Part shown: positions 26,868 through 36,798 of the stretch, piece by piece | Layout: the number at the start of each line of letters is the position of its first letter | Position numbering within the stretch: the first letter of the stretch is position 1 | DNA from: Flavobacterium hydrocarbonoxydans | Lineage (GTDB): Bacteria; Bacteroidota; Bacteroidia; Flavobacteriales; Flavobacteriaceae | Direction of reading: 5' to 3' | NCBI RefSeq assembly: GCF_009789235.1 | Contig: NZ_WSTB01000003.1 | Location: 1 to 64,000 of the forward strand | DNA: 64,000 bases | The notes under the pieces: model-generated | What the model was told of the DNA's origin: nothing | Databases searched by the model: none | The model's input: the letters and a program-made list of their open reading frames with translations, nothing else | Position numbers and translations under genes: made by a program

Positions 26868-27623
26868 CTAAATCCTTACTTCAATATCATTGTTTCTCAG
26901 TTCTTCTTTCAACTCTTTTATTTCAATTTCTTTAAAGTGAAAAACACTCGCAGCAAGCGCCGCATCTGCCTTTCCAACCTTGAAAGAATCTACAAAATGC
27001 TGAATGTTTCCGGCACCTCCAGAAGCTATAATCGGAATATTGATTAACTCAGACAATTTAGCCAAAGCCTCGTTTGCAAAACCATTTTTGGTTCCGTCAT
27101 TATCCATTGAGGTAAATAAAATTTCACCCGCACCACGTTCAGCGACTTCTACTGCCCAATCGAATAAATTAAGTTCTGTTGGCACTTTTCCACCCACCAA
27201 ATGCACGATCCATTGTCCGTCAATTTGCTTGGCATCTATCGCCACAACAACACATTGGCTTCCGAATTTCTGAGCTAAATCATTGATTAACTGTGGATTT
27301 TTTACTGCCGATGAATTGATCGAAACTTTATCAGCTCCGTTATTCAATAGAATTTCAACATCTTCAACAGAAGAAATTCCACCACCAACTGTAAACGGAA
27401 TATTGATTTTCTCCGCCACACTTCGTACCATATTGACTAACGTTTTACGACGTTCTTCGGTAGCGGAAATATCCAAAAAAACCAGCTCATCTGCTCCTTC
27501 TGCCGAATAAATTTCAGCCAGTTCCACCGGATCACCAGCATCACGCAAATCTACAAAATTTACGCCTTTTACGGTTCTTCCGTTTTTTATATCGAGACAG
27601 GGTATGATTCTTTTTGCTAACAT
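26868..27623 (-). CDS. hisF: Imidazole glycerol phosphate synthase, cyclase subunit
   Basis: A 251-residue (beta/alpha)8 barrel that uses ammonia from HisH to form imidazole glycerol phosphate and AICAR. The catalytic Asp11 is in [17 protein letters not shown], the second Asp in VVVAIDAKQ, and the phosphate-binding loops are TVGGGI and IASGGAGN. It partners hisH, two genes upstream. Confidence 0.96.
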   Translation of the reverse strand: MLAKRIIPCLDIKNGRTVKGVNFVDLRDAGDPVELAEIYSAEGADELVFLDISATEERRKTLVNMVRSVAEKINIPFTVGGGISSVEDVEILLNNGADKVSINSSAVKNPQLINDLAQKFGSQCVVVAIDAKQIDGQWIVHLVGGKVPTELNLFDWAVEVAERGAGEILFTSMDNDGTKNGFANEALAKLSELINIPIIASGGAGNIQHFVDSFKVGKADAALAASVFHFKEIEIKELKEELRNNDIEVRI

Positions 27624-27702
27624 ATTTTTTTTGTCAATTGTTAAATGTAAGATGTGAAATGTTATTTGTAAAACCTCTAATCCTGGTCTTACAATTCACT
27701 TT

Positions 27703-28431
27703 TTACATTTTACCAATAATATAATTTTCTAACTGTTTCAAAGTGATTCTACCTTCGTAAATCGCTTTTCCAATAATCGTTCCTTCGCAACCCAATTCGG
27801 CTAATTTTGGCAATTCATCAAAGGTTGAAATTCCGCCAGAAGCGATTAATTTTACACCTTTGGCTTCCGCCAAAATTTTTCCGTACAAATCAAAACTTGG
27901 TCCTTCGAGCATTCCGTCTTTGGCGATATCGGTGCAAATTACGTACTGAATTCCCTTAGTTTGATAATCCTGAATAAACGGAATCAAGTCTTCATCTGAA
28001 TCTTCTAACCAGCCTGAAACGGCAATTTTTTCGTCTTTGGCATCGGCACCTAAGATAATTTTATCTGAGCCATATTCTGAAATCCATTTTTCGAAAATCG
28101 CTCTATTTTTTACCGCTATACTTCCACCCGTAATTTGATTGGCTCCGCTTTCAAAAGCAATCCTTAAATCCTCATCTGACTTTAAACCTCCGCCAAAATC
28201 AATTTTTAAACTCGTTTGATTCGCGATTTGTTCCAAAATTTTATAATTGACAATTTTGCTTGATTTTGCTCCGTCTAAATCTACCAAATGCAAATATTCG
28301 ATTCCGTGTGCTTCGAATGATTTGGCTACTTCCAGCGGATTTTCGTTATAAATTATTTTGGTATCGTAATCGCCTTTTGATAAGCGAACACATTTTCCGT
28401 CGATGATATCTATGGCAGGTATTATTCTCAT
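27703..28431 (-). CDS. hisA: ProFAR isomerase
   Basis: A 242-residue (beta/alpha)8 barrel homologous to HisF. N-terminal catalytic Asp8 in [19 protein letters not shown], second catalytic Asp in [16 protein letters not shown], and phosphate loops KIDFGGGLK and IASGGIST. Catalyses the Amadori rearrangement in histidine synthesis. Confidence 0.95.
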   Translation of the reverse strand: MRIIPAIDIIDGKCVRLSKGDYDTKIIYNENPLEVAKSFEAHGIEYLHLVDLDGAKSSKIVNYKILEQIANQTSLKIDFGGGLKSDEDLRIAFESGANQITGGSIAVKNRAIFEKWISEYGSDKIILGADAKDEKIAVSGWLEDSDEDLIPFIQDYQTKGIQYVICTDIAKDGMLEGPSFDLYGKILAEAKGVKLIASGGISTFDELPKLAELGCEGTIIGKAIYEGRITLKQLENYIIGKM

Positions 28432-28537
28432 TTTTTGATATTTTAGATTTCTGATTTTAGATTTTAGATTCTAAAAATTGAAATTGATTTTTGATTTTTG
28501 ATATTGCAATTGATATTCAATTTTACAATTGGAATTT

Positions 28538-28571
28538 GGACCCGAGCGTTAGCGAACAGGCGAAGCAATTT
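28538..28571. repeat. 34-bp interspersed repeat, copy 2
   Basis: Matches 4122-4155 at 31 of 34 positions. Its right end overlaps the hisH stop codon (TTA at 28570-28572 on the plus strand), so it sits inside the his operon between hisH and hisA. Confidence 0.8.
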
Positions 28572-29163
28572 AAATATTGGAATTTAATTTTAAAAAGTTC
28601 TCCAAAATTTTCTCCCCAACAGCACCGCTTTTCTCAGGGTGAAATTGTGTTCCGTAAAAATTATCTTTTTGCAAAGCTGATGCGTATTCTAACTCGTAAT
28701 TGGTTGTTGCAATGGCTTCAGCACAATTTGGAGCATAAAAACTATGCACCAAATACATAAACTCATTCTCCGGAATTCCTTTGAACAAATCCGATTTAAG
28801 ATTATAAATCTGATTCCAGCCCATTTGTGGCACTTTTACTTTCGAAGTAAATTTAATTACATCCACATCAAAAATCCCCAAACCTTTTGTATCACCTTCT
28901 TCAGACGATTTACACATCAATTGCATTCCCAAACAAATCCCTAAAACAGGCTGTTTCAAATTCGGAATCAAACTATCTAAACCGCTTTCTTTCAGTTTTT
29001 TCATCGCCGAACTTGCTTCTCCAACGCCAGGAAAAATCACTTTGTCTGCCGCCTGAATTTCCTCCGGATTATTGCTCAAAACCGCTTTAAAACCCAGTCG
29101 TTCAATAGCAAACATGATGCTCTGAATATTTCCTGCTCCGTAATTTATAATTACTATTTTCAT
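28570..29163 (-). CDS. hisH: Imidazole glycerol phosphate synthase, glutaminase subunit
   Basis: A 197-residue class I glutamine amidotransferase. Nucleophile Cys in VLGICLGMQLMC, and the His-Glu pair in GTQFHPEKSG. It supplies ammonia to HisF through the HisH-HisF complex. The 3' end abuts an interspersed repeat. Confidence 0.95.
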   Translation of the reverse strand: MKIVIINYGAGNIQSIMFAIERLGFKAVLSNNPEEIQAADKVIFPGVGEASSAMKKLKESGLDSLIPNLKQPVLGICLGMQLMCKSSEEGDTKGLGIFDVDVIKFTSKVKVPQMGWNQIYNLKSDLFKGIPENEFMYLVHSFYAPNCAEAIATTNYELEYASALQKDNFYGTQFHPEKSGAVGEKILENFLKLNSNI

Positions 29164-29235
29164 TATTTTAAGTTAGAAGTCAGAAGTTAGAAGTCAGAAG
29201 TTTTAAACTTCCCTCTTCAAACTTCCAGCTTTATT

Positions 29236-30372
29236 TTACAACATTCCTTTCGTCGAAGGCAAAATCATTTTCTCCGTATCTCTTTTTACGGCTACTTTTA
29301 TCGCTTTTGCGAAAGCTTTAAAAATCGCTTCAATTTTGTGGTGCTCGTTGGTTCCTTCGGCTTTGATGTTGATATTGGCTTTGGCACCGTCTGAGAAGGA
29401 TTTAAAGAAATGATAAAACATTTCGGTTGGCATTTTACCTACCATTTCGCGTTTGAATTCGGTTTCCCAAACCAACCAGTTTCTACCGCCAAAATCAATC
29501 GCCACCTGCGATAAACAGTCGTCCATTGGCAGGCAAAAACCGTAACGTTCGATACCTAATTTGTTTCCTAACGCTTTTGCAAAAACTTCTCCCAAGGCAA
29601 TTGCCGTATCTTCGATTGTGTGATGCTCATCTACTTCAAGATCTCCTTTTACAAGGATTTCCAAGTCCATTTGGCCGTGACGTGCGATTTGATCTAACAT
29701 ATGGTCGAAAAAAGCAATTCCAGTTTCGATTTTACTTTTCCCCGTTCCGTCAAGATTTAGGTTGATAAAAATATCGGTTTCATTGGTTTTACGCGTAATT
29801 GATGCTGAACGTGCTTCCAATTTCAAAAATTCATAGATTTCTTTCCAACTCATCGTTTGAAGAATAATCGTTTCGTCTAATTCTTCTCTTTTTGATGAAA
29901 TTTCGTTGCTACCAATTCCATCATTATCATTAATGAAAATGGCTTTTGCTCCTAAGTTTTTCGCCAGTTCAACATCCGTCAAGCGATCTCCCAAAACAAA
30001 AGAATTCGCCAAATCATATTCTGGATTATCAAGATATTTTGTCAACATTCCTGTTCTTGGCTTGCGTGTTGGTGCATTATCTTCAGGAAAAGATCTGTCG
30101 ATAAAAATATCATCAAACAAAACGCCTTCGTTCTCAAAAGCTCTTAAAATAAAATTTTGCGTTGGCCAAAACGTATCTTCTGGAAAACTATCGGTTCCCA
30201 ATCCGTCTTGATTGGTCACCATTGCCAATTCGTAATCTAATTCGTTGGCAATTTTTGCCAAATATTGAAAGGCTTTTGGGTAAAATTCTACTTTCTCCAA
30301 AGCATCTAATTGGTAATTTTCTGGTTCTAAAACAATCGTTCCGTCACGATCGATAAAAAGTACTTTTTTCAT
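29236..30372 (-). CDS. hisB: Bifunctional histidinol-phosphatase / IGP dehydratase
   Basis: A 378-residue fusion. The HAD phosphatase domain (~1-165) starts FIDRDGTIV with Asp8 and Asp10; the dehydratase domain (~187-378) carries the metal-binding repeats [13 protein letters not shown] and [14 protein letters not shown]. It performs the dehydration and the histidinol-phosphate dephosphorylation steps. Fusion is the usual arrangement in Flavobacteriia and gammaproteobacteria. Confidence 0.96.
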   Translation of the reverse strand: MKKVLFIDRDGTIVLEPENYQLDALEKVEFYPKAFQYLAKIANELDYELAMVTNQDGLGTDSFPEDTFWPTQNFILRAFENEGVLFDDIFIDRSFPEDNAPTRKPRTGMLTKYLDNPEYDLANSFVLGDRLTDVELAKNLGAKAIFINDNDGIGSNEISSKREELDETIILQTMSWKEIYEFLKLEARSASITRKTNETDIFINLNLDGTGKSKIETGIAFFDHMLDQIARHGQMDLEILVKGDLEVDEHHTIEDTAIALGEVFAKALGNKLGIERYGFCLPMDDCLSQVAIDFGGRNWLVWETEFKREMVGKMPTEMFYHFFKSFSDGAKANINIKAEGTNEHHKIEAIFKAFAKAIKVAVKRDTEKMILPSTKGML

Positions 30373-30706
30373 ATTTTAATTATATTTTGGGCGTGTCCCT
30401 CCGGGTCGGGCTTTCGGCTTTATCTTTTGTTCCGTTTCTCTTCACAAAAGGATACCGCCTCTATCCCTCACGCAAATCGGTTATCTAAATATTTTTTCTG
30501 CCACAGATTGCACAGATTAAAATGATTTTCTTTTACCACGAATTACATAAATTTTCACTAATTTTTTCACGCAGATTTCAAAAAGATTAAAGCAGATGCA
30601 CGCGGATTATTTTATAATTAAAAATCAAAATTAAATCTGCTTTAATCTGCAAAATCTGCGTGAAAAAATAATCTGTTTAATCCGCAAAATCTGTGGGCTA
30701 TTTCTT
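30373..30706. repeat. Repeat-filled gap inside the his operon
   Basis: No gene. It holds a GC-richer element at 30389-30473 (starting GGGCGTGTCCCTCCGGGTCG, ending ATCCCTCACGC), a CACGAATTACATAAATTTTC-type repeat near 30538, and a long inverted repeat at 30561-30669 with arms containing TTTTTTCACGCAGATTT and AGATTAAAGCAGAT. All appear to be inserted between hisC and hisB, which are transcribed through it. Confidence 0.75.
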
Positions 30707-31756
30707 TTAGCTTAATAATTTTAATTCTCTAATTAAAACTGCATTTTCCTCAGGAATTCCTATCGTCAAACGAAGGCAATTTTCGCATAACGGTTGTGTT
30801 GTTCTATTTCTGATTACGATTCCTTTTGCAATTAATTCGTCGTATCTTTTGTTGGCATTATCCACTTTTATCAAAACAAAATTAGCTTCTGTAGGATACA
30901 CTTTTTCAACAAAATTAACATCAAGTAAAACTTTAAGTAACTCCTCTCTTTGCTCAATAATAGAAGTTATTTCTTGTTTTATTTTTTCCGAATAATTCAA
31001 GCGGGAAATCGCTCTTTGTTGAGTCAATTCGTTTACATTGTAGGGCGGTTTTATTTTATTCAAAACTGAAATAACCGCTTCTGAGGCATAACAAATTCCT
31101 AAACGAATTCCTGCTAAACCATACGCTTTAGAAAGCGTTTGTGTAATCACTAAATTCGGGTATTCTTCCAATTCTACTAACCAGCTTTCTTTATCCGAAA
31201 AGTCGATATACGCTTCATCAATTACAACCAGACCTTTAAAATTTTGCAATAATTTAACCACACTTTCATCCGAAAAAGAATTTCCGGTTGGGTTGTTTGG
31301 TGAGCATAAAAAGATAATTTTAGTATTATCATCAACACTATCTAAAATCTTTTCTACTTGTGGCTGAAAATCTGCGGAAAGCAAAACTTCTCTGTTTTCA
31401 ACTGCATTGATATTCGCCAGAACGCTGTACATTCCGTACGTTGGTGGCAGCGAAATAATGTTATCCTTTTTTGGCTCGCAAAAGGCTCTAAAAATCAAAT
31501 CTAAAACTTCGTCGCTTCCGTTTCCTAACAATATCTGACTTTGTTTTACATTATTACTTTTTGCCAAAATTGCTTTTACCGAATTTTGCTGTGGATCCGG
31601 ATAACGATTTACCCCATTTTGAAACGGATTTTCATTGGCATCCAAAAAAATCATTTCGGCAGTATCAAAATCTTCAAATTCATCTCTTGCAGACGAATAA
31701 GGTTTTAATGTTTTTACGTTTTCACGCGTAATTGTATTTATATCAAAAGTACTCAT
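30707..31756 (-). CDS. hisC: Histidinol-phosphate aminotransferase
   Basis: A 349-residue class I/II PLP aminotransferase. Seen: LLGNGSDEVLDLIFRAF, CSPNNPTGN, VIDEAYIDFSDK, and the PLP Lys in TLSKAYGLAGIRLG. Its position between hisD and hisB supports hisC over other aminotransferases. Confidence 0.95.
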   Translation of the reverse strand: MSTFDINTITRENVKTLKPYSSARDEFEDFDTAEMIFLDANENPFQNGVNRYPDPQQNSVKAILAKSNNVKQSQILLGNGSDEVLDLIFRAFCEPKKDNIISLPPTYGMYSVLANINAVENREVLLSADFQPQVEKILDSVDDNTKIIFLCSPNNPTGNSFSDESVVKLLQNFKGLVVIDEAYIDFSDKESWLVELEEYPNLVITQTLSKAYGLAGIRLGICYASEAVISVLNKIKPPYNVNELTQQRAISRLNYSEKIKQEITSIIEQREELLKVLLDVNFVEKVYPTEANFVLIKVDNANKRYDELIAKGIVIRNRTTQPLCENCLRLTIGIPEENAVLIRELKLLS

Positions 31757-31770
31757 TATCGTATTTTTTG

Positions 31771-31860
31771 TTCCTGCAAGGTTTACAAAATCTTGTAGGT
31801 ATGTTTTTTTTTATAAGTCTCACATTTTATACCTACAAGGTTTTGGAAACCTTGCAGGAA
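31771..31860. repeat. 90-bp nested palindromic element between hisD and hisC
   Basis: Arms 31771-31802 and 31829-31860 match as reverse complements at 30 of 32 positions. Each arm is itself an imperfect palindrome (CCTGCAAGGTTT...CTTGTAGG). No U-tract arrangement typical of terminators. It resembles the smaller element at 197-237. Confidence 0.85.
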
Positions 31861-31867
31861 AACCGGA

Positions 31868-33151
31868 TTACTTCAACGACTGTAATCTCAAAGTTACCGC
31901 ATTCTTATGCGCTTGCAAACCTTCAGCTTCAGCCATAACTTCGATTGCTCTGCCAATATTCTGAATTCCTTTTTCCGAAATTTTCTGAAACGTCATCGAT
32001 TTGGTAAAACTATCCAGATTTACTCCGCTGTAATTCTTAGCGTATCCGTTTGTCGGCAAGGTATGATTCGTTCCGGAAGCATAATCTCCTGCGCTTTCCG
32101 GTGTATAATTTCCAATGAAAACCGAACCTGCGTTCACAATTCCATTTACATAAAAATCATCAAATTCTGAACAGACAATAAAGTGTTCAGGTCCGTATTC
32201 GTTGATTAAATCTAAAGCGATTTGATCGTTTTCGACATAAATTAATTTTGAATTTTCGATGGCTTTTTTAGCGATTACTTTCCTAGGCAATTCTTCAATT
32301 TGTATTTGAATTTCACCTTCTACAGCATCAATCAATTTCTTTGAAGTCGAAACCAAAATCACCTGACTATCGGTACCGTGTTCTGCCTGTGATAATAAAT
32401 CCGACGCTACAAACGCTGGAACCGCTGTATCATCAGCCACAACCAACAATTCTGATGGACCGGCCGGCATATCAATTGCAACACCAAATTGAGTCGCTAA
32501 TTGTTTTGCTACGGTTACAAACTGATTTCCTGGACCGAAAATTTTATATACTTTCGGGATAGATTGTGTTCCGAAAGTCATTCCTGCAATCGCCTGAATT
32601 CCACCAACTTTTAAAATTTTAGTCACACCGCATAAATTGGCCGCGTACAAAATAGCTGGATTAATTTTTCCTGATTTATCTGGTGGCGAACACAAAACGA
32701 TTTCTTTGCAACCCGCAATTTCAGCAGGAACAGCTAACATTAAAACGGTTGAAAATAAAGGCGCGGTTCCACCCGGAATGTACAATCCGATTTTCTGGAT
32801 TGGACGTTTTTCCTGCCAGCAGTTTACTCCTTCAATTGTTTCTACCGAAACTTTTCCGGTTTTTTGAGCTGCGTGAAATTTATAAATATTTGCTTTCGCT
32901 AATTGAATAGCATCTTTTAATTCAGAAGAAATAGTATTTACAGCTTCCTGAATTTCTTCATTAGAAACTTCGTAATTATCTAAAGTAATTCCGTCGAAAA
33001 TGGAAGTGTATTTTGCAACCGCTTCGTCACCTTTTTTCTGAACTTCTTTAAAAATTTCTTTGACCGTAACCTCAATATCATCTATTGTTTTGGTCGGTCT
33101 TTTTAGTATTTCTGACCAGGTATTTGGTTTTGGATTGTCTATTTTATTCAT
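31868..33151 (-). CDS. hisD: Histidinol dehydrogenase
   Basis: A 427-residue zinc, NAD-dependent enzyme for the last two oxidations of histidine synthesis. Seen: IYIPGGTAPLFSTVLMLAVPA, QAEHGTDSQVILVS, GPEHFIVCSEF and TNHTLPTNGYAK, which hold the catalytic and zinc residues. The length is typical. Confidence 0.96.
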   Translation of the reverse strand: MNKIDNPKPNTWSEILKRPTKTIDDIEVTVKEIFKEVQKKGDEAVAKYTSIFDGITLDNYEVSNEEIQEAVNTISSELKDAIQLAKANIYKFHAAQKTGKVSVETIEGVNCWQEKRPIQKIGLYIPGGTAPLFSTVLMLAVPAEIAGCKEIVLCSPPDKSGKINPAILYAANLCGVTKILKVGGIQAIAGMTFGTQSIPKVYKIFGPGNQFVTVAKQLATQFGVAIDMPAGPSELLVVADDTAVPAFVASDLLSQAEHGTDSQVILVSTSKKLIDAVEGEIQIQIEELPRKVIAKKAIENSKLIYVENDQIALDLINEYGPEHFIVCSEFDDFYVNGIVNAGSVFIGNYTPESAGDYASGTNHTLPTNGYAKNYSGVNLDSFTKSMTFQKISEKGIQNIGRAIEVMAEAEGLQAHKNAVTLRLQSLK

Positions 33152-33365
33152 AATATTTTATATTAAATTCCAATTTTTTAAATTCCAAATTCCAATTACT
33201 GTGTTTTTTTTTACCGCAAAGGCACAAGGTTTTTTTGTTTATATTTCCTTGACAAACATAAAGTTTACAAAGCTGTTGTCGATTTTTGGAATTTTGAATT
33301 TTTCTTTTGTAATTTCATTTTTTAAAGTTGGAATTTGGAATTTTCCTTTATTTTGGATTTTAACT

Positions 33366-34223
33366 CTACAGTACCATTTTCTCAATTGGACAAACCAAAA
33401 TCCCTTCGGCTCCTGCCTCTTTCAACTGATCGATTACATCCCAAAAAGTATCTTTGTCAATTACTGAGTGTACAGAGCTCCAGCCTTCCTGTGCCAATGG
33501 CAAAACAGTTAAACTTCTTAAAACGGGAAGAATTTTACCTATTTCATCAATTTTGTCGTTTGGAACGTTCATCAAAATGTATTTTGAATTACGAGCTCTC
33601 AAAACCGACTGAATTCTGAATTTTAATGTATCAATGTGTTTTTGAATTTCTGGAGAAACTTTTGGCGAAACTGCCAAAACAGCTTCTGATTTCAGGATCA
33701 CTTCAACCTCTTTTAAGTTGTTTTTGAATAAAGTGCTTCCGCTAGAAACAATATCTACAATGGCATCGGCAAGGCCTATATTAGGCGCAATTTCTACTGA
33801 ACCTGAAATTTGGTGAATATCAACCGTTAATCCAAAAGATGCAAAATATTCGGTAACCGTGTTTGGGTAGGAAGTCGCTACTCGCAAACCAGCTAAATCC
33901 TGAATCGAATTGTACTCGAAAGTTTTAGGAACAGCCACAGAAACCTTACATTTTGAAAATCCTAATTTCTGAACAACTTCAATGTGTTTTCCCTTTTCGA
34001 TTAATAAATTATCGCCTACAATGGCTAAATCTACTACTCCGTCAATCAAATATTGAGGAATGTCTGAATTTCGTAAATACAAAACTTCAAGAGGAAAATT
34101 AGAAGCTTCAGCTTTTAACTGGTCGTTACCATTGTTGATCGAAATACCGCAATCTCTAAGGATCTGGATACTGTCTTCGTTTAAACGACCTGATTTTTGA
34201 ATTGCAATTTTTAACGTACTCAT
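33366..34223 (-). CDS. hisG: ATP phosphoribosyltransferase, long form
   Basis: A 285-residue enzyme for the committed step. The catalytic part starts LKIAIQKSGRLNEDSI and includes LAIVGDNLL and the PRPP loop DIVSSGSTL. Residues ~210-285 form the ACT-like domain (YILMNVPNDKIDEI) that binds histidine in long-form enzymes, so no HisZ partner is needed. First structural gene of the operon, 54 bp after the attenuator hairpin. Confidence 0.95.
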   Translation of the reverse strand: MSTLKIAIQKSGRLNEDSIQILRDCGISINNGNDQLKAEASNFPLEVLYLRNSDIPQYLIDGVVDLAIVGDNLLIEKGKHIEVVQKLGFSKCKVSVAVPKTFEYNSIQDLAGLRVATSYPNTVTEYFASFGLTVDIHQISGSVEIAPNIGLADAIVDIVSSGSTLFKNNLKEVEVILKSEAVLAVSPKVSPEIQKHIDTLKFRIQSVLRARNSKYILMNVPNDKIDEIGKILPVLRSLTVLPLAQEGWSSVHSVIDKDTFWDVIDQLKEAGAEGILVCPIEKMVL

Positions 34224-34276
34224 TTTTTCTTTTTTTGTTAAATTAATAGTTTGAGTACAAAGAATAGGTAATAAAA

Positions 34277-34303
34277 AACCCGTTTGATGTACTCAAACGG
34301 GTT
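34277..34303 (-). terminator. his attenuator terminator
   Basis: On the minus strand, the 11-bp stem AACCCGTTTGA/TCAAACGGGTT with a 5-base loop is followed by TTTTTTATT. It lies between the His-rich leader and hisG. GAUGUGUU in the leader's last codons can pair with AGUACAUC spanning the terminator loop, a possible antiterminator. Confidence 0.85.
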
Positions 34304-34332
34304 TTAAAATATGATGATTTACACGCATACCA

Positions 34333-34392
34333 TTAACACATCGCCTGAGAGCAATTATGAAAATGATGATGATGTAATTGATTTAAAAACAT
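34333..34392 (-). CDS. his leader peptide (attenuator)
   Basis: A 19-residue peptide, MFLNQLHHHHFHNCSQAMC, then TAA. Four consecutive His codons plus a fifth two codons later are the signature of histidine attenuation. A promoter (TTTG-N21-TATATTTG) lies just upstream and an intrinsic terminator 30 bp downstream. Low His-tRNA would stall the ribosome at the His run and favour read-through into hisG. Confidence 0.93.
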   Translation of the reverse strand: MFLNQLHHHHFHNCSQAMC

Positions 34393-34425
34393 TGTTGGTT
34401 GATTTTTTATTCTTTGATTCGGTTG

Positions 34426-34458
34426 CAAATATAATAGTTAATTTCATAAAAAAACAAA
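34426..34458 (-). promoter_or_regulatory. his operon promoter
   Basis: On the minus strand TTTG (34455-34458), a 21-bp spacer, then TATATTTG (34426-34433): a full match to the Bacteroidota -33/-7 promoter. The leader ATG is 34 bp downstream of the -7 box. Confidence 0.75.
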
Positions 34459-34529
34459 TTTTTATTTAACTTAATACTATTTCCTTGTTAAAATAAAACT
34501 CAACTTACGTTTAAATTAGAACTTTTCTA

Positions 34530-35930
34530 TTACGAAAACGTTTTCAAATCTTCGTCAAATTTCAAAATAACAGTCGTTCCTATTCCAATTTCGCTCTCAA
34601 TCTGAAAAGAAATTTGCAATAATTCCGAAAGTCTTTTTACAATTGACAATCCTAATCCTGTCCCTTTTATTTCAGGATGTACTGAAGAATTTGATCTAAA
34701 AAAAGGATTGCAAATAGCCTCTAAATCTTCTTTGTTAATTCCGATCCCGTTATCAGTGATTTTGCAGCTTATTTTGTGATTTTCATTAAAAAGCAAAATC
34801 GCAACCTCTCCGTTATTGTTTGAATATTTAAGAGCATTCGAAATAATATTCCTAAAAATTGTTACTATTAAATAATTATCTGAATTGATATAAAAATCTT
34901 GTTGTGCGTCAAGTTTTATATTTATCTTTTTTCTTTTTATTTTCTCAGCATTCAAAGTCATTACATCCAGAATTACTGCATTCAAATAAACAGATTCTAA
35001 GATTATATTTTTTTTCTGATTCTCAAAACGAGCCAATAACAACAACTGATCTACCAACATATTCAAATGATCAACTTCGTTTATACAGAAATTAATTTTT
35101 TCTTCATATTCTTTGTTATCACGAGGTTTACGTATTAAAACTTCAAGTGTTCCCCGAATAACAGTTAGCGGTGTTCTTAATTCATGAGAAGCATCAGAGG
35201 TAAACTGCTTTTCTCGTTCAATTGCATCTTCTAACCTGTTCAATAAATTATTTATCGTATCAGAAAGTGTATAAAGCTCGTCTTTTATTTTTGGTAAGCC
35301 AATGCGTGTTTTCAGATTATCTTTGGTAATGGTTTTAGAAGTACTAATGATAGCATTGATAGGTTTTATACTTCTTCCAGCAAAAAATCGGGCAATAAAA
35401 AATAAAAGCAATAAGATTATCGGAAATGCAACAATCAGAATTTCGAACAAATTATCTAAAACCATACTAGAATTTGTCAACGACATGGCAATTATAAGAT
35501 ACCCTATGTTTCTAGACTTTATAATGAGCGGAACCTGAATTTGTCTAATGGTATCATCTCCTAACTGAGTGTCAAACAATTCGAAATTCTCTGCTGTATC
35601 AGCAAAGACAAGGGAATGCTTTTTTAGATTGGGAGATTTTTCAGTTATTTTTTTATTACTATCTAAAAACTGAACAAATACAGGATTTACATCTACCGTA
35701 TTGTGTTCGCGCTCTTTCCACTCTTCTTTATCAGCCAAAACTACAACACCATCAATAATCTTGATTTCGTCAAGATGATTTTGAATTTCTACCTTAATAT
35801 CTTCATCTATATGTCTGTAAACCGAATGCTTTACAATAGAAAAAATAGTGCAAAAAACCACAAACATTAATAAACCTGTGGTCACAATGTAGTTGAAAGC
35901 AATTCGATTTTTAAAAGAAAGTTGTATCAT
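34530..35930 (-). CDS. Membrane sensor histidine kinase
   Basis: A 466-residue kinase. Transmembrane segments at ~13-34 and ~161-183 enclose a ~125-residue extracytoplasmic sensor domain. A HAMP linker follows (~183-235), then HisKA with His249 in FTSDASHELRTPLTVIRG, and the ATPase boxes NIISNALKYS, DNGIGINKEDL and GTGLGLSIVKR. Its ATG immediately follows the stop of the response regulator gene, so the pair is cotranscribed. The stimulus is unknown. Confidence 0.92.
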   Translation of the reverse strand: MIQLSFKNRIAFNYIVTTGLLMFVVFCTIFSIVKHSVYRHIDEDIKVEIQNHLDEIKIIDGVVVLADKEEWKEREHNTVDVNPVFVQFLDSNKKITEKSPNLKKHSLVFADTAENFELFDTQLGDDTIRQIQVPLIIKSRNIGYLIIAMSLTNSSMVLDNLFEILIVAFPIILLLLFFIARFFAGRSIKPINAIISTSKTITKDNLKTRIGLPKIKDELYTLSDTINNLLNRLEDAIEREKQFTSDASHELRTPLTVIRGTLEVLIRKPRDNKEYEEKINFCINEVDHLNMLVDQLLLLARFENQKKNIILESVYLNAVILDVMTLNAEKIKRKKINIKLDAQQDFYINSDNYLIVTIFRNIISNALKYSNNNGEVAILLFNENHKISCKITDNGIGINKEDLEAICNPFFRSNSSVHPEIKGTGLGLSIVKRLSELLQISFQIESEIGIGTTVILKFDEDLKTFS

Positions 35931-36596
35931 TTATAAGTCGTTGGCGATATATCCGATACCGCGAATTGTTTTTATATAATCTTCTTCGATCTTCAATTTG
36001 AGTTTTTTTCTGATGGCATTCATAAAAACGTCAATTACACCTGTATCGTATTCAAAATGAATATCCCAAACATCTTTCAAAATATCATTTCTAGTACATA
36101 CTTTTCCTTTGTTTTTGACCAAATACGTTAATAGTTCAAATTCTCGTTGAGTTAGCGAAATTTCGATATTATTATTGGTAACGATATGTTTAGCCAAGTC
36201 AATTTTTATACTTCCTAAAGTTAGGATTTCTTCTTTTTCGAATGTTCTGAAATGTATTTTGATACGTGCCAATAATTCATCAAAACTAAACGGTTTTTTA
36301 ATGTAATCATTAGCGCCAGCTCGTAATCCTTCAATCGTTTCATGAACTGTATCTTTTGCAGTCAAGAATATGACAGGTGTTTTTTGATCTTTGATTCTGA
36401 TGGCTTTACATAAATCCAAACCATTAATTTTGGGCAACATCCAATCGAGTAAAATCAAATCAAATTTTTGATTCTTAATCAATTCAAAACCTTTTGAACC
36501 GTCACTTGCAGTTGTTATTTGATACCCTTCTTCCTGCAATCCCTGTTGCAAAAACTGAACAATTCCGAGTTCGTCTTCGACTATTAAAATATGCAT
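35931..36596 (-). CDS. OmpR-family response regulator
   Basis: A 221-residue regulator: receiver domain with Asp8/Glu7 and phospho-acceptor Asp51 in LILLDWMLPKINGLD, Lys in DYIKKPFSFDELLARIK, then a winged-helix DNA-binding domain (LTQREFELLTYLVKNKGKVC, TVRGIGY-like TIRGIGYI). Partner kinase is the downstream gene. It is divergent from the LTA-synthase-like gene at 36799, which is a plausible target. A candidate -7 box, TATCTTTG, lies at 36651-36658. Confidence 0.93.
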   Translation of the reverse strand: MHILIVEDELGIVQFLQQGLQEEGYQITTASDGSKGFELIKNQKFDLILLDWMLPKINGLDLCKAIRIKDQKTPVIFLTAKDTVHETIEGLRAGANDYIKKPFSFDELLARIKIHFRTFEKEEILTLGSIKIDLAKHIVTNNNIEISLTQREFELLTYLVKNKGKVCTRNDILKDVWDIHFEYDTGVIDVFMNAIRKKLKLKIEEDYIKTIRGIGYIANDL

Positions 36597-36763
36597 TATA
36601 GTTATTTTATAGTGACTAAAAAATTAAATTTTGCATGGCGTTTTAAAACTCAAAGATACTTAATTCGAGTCCTAAAAACTTTAGAAATCAAAATAATAAC
36701 TCGACTTAAGCAAATATTAAGTTTCTATTAAGCAAGGTAAAAGCTGAACAAATTGTATTTGAA

Positions 36764-36771
36764 TACGTTTG
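36764..36771 (+). promoter_or_regulatory. Candidate -7 box for the LTA-synthase-like gene
   Basis: TACGTTTG fits TAnnTTTG, 27 bp before the ATG at 36799. If correct, transcription starts after the upstream in-frame ATG at 36769, which decides for the 36799 start. Confidence 0.5.
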
Positions 36772-36798
36772 ATTTTAGCTTTGTCAAAAAAAATAACA

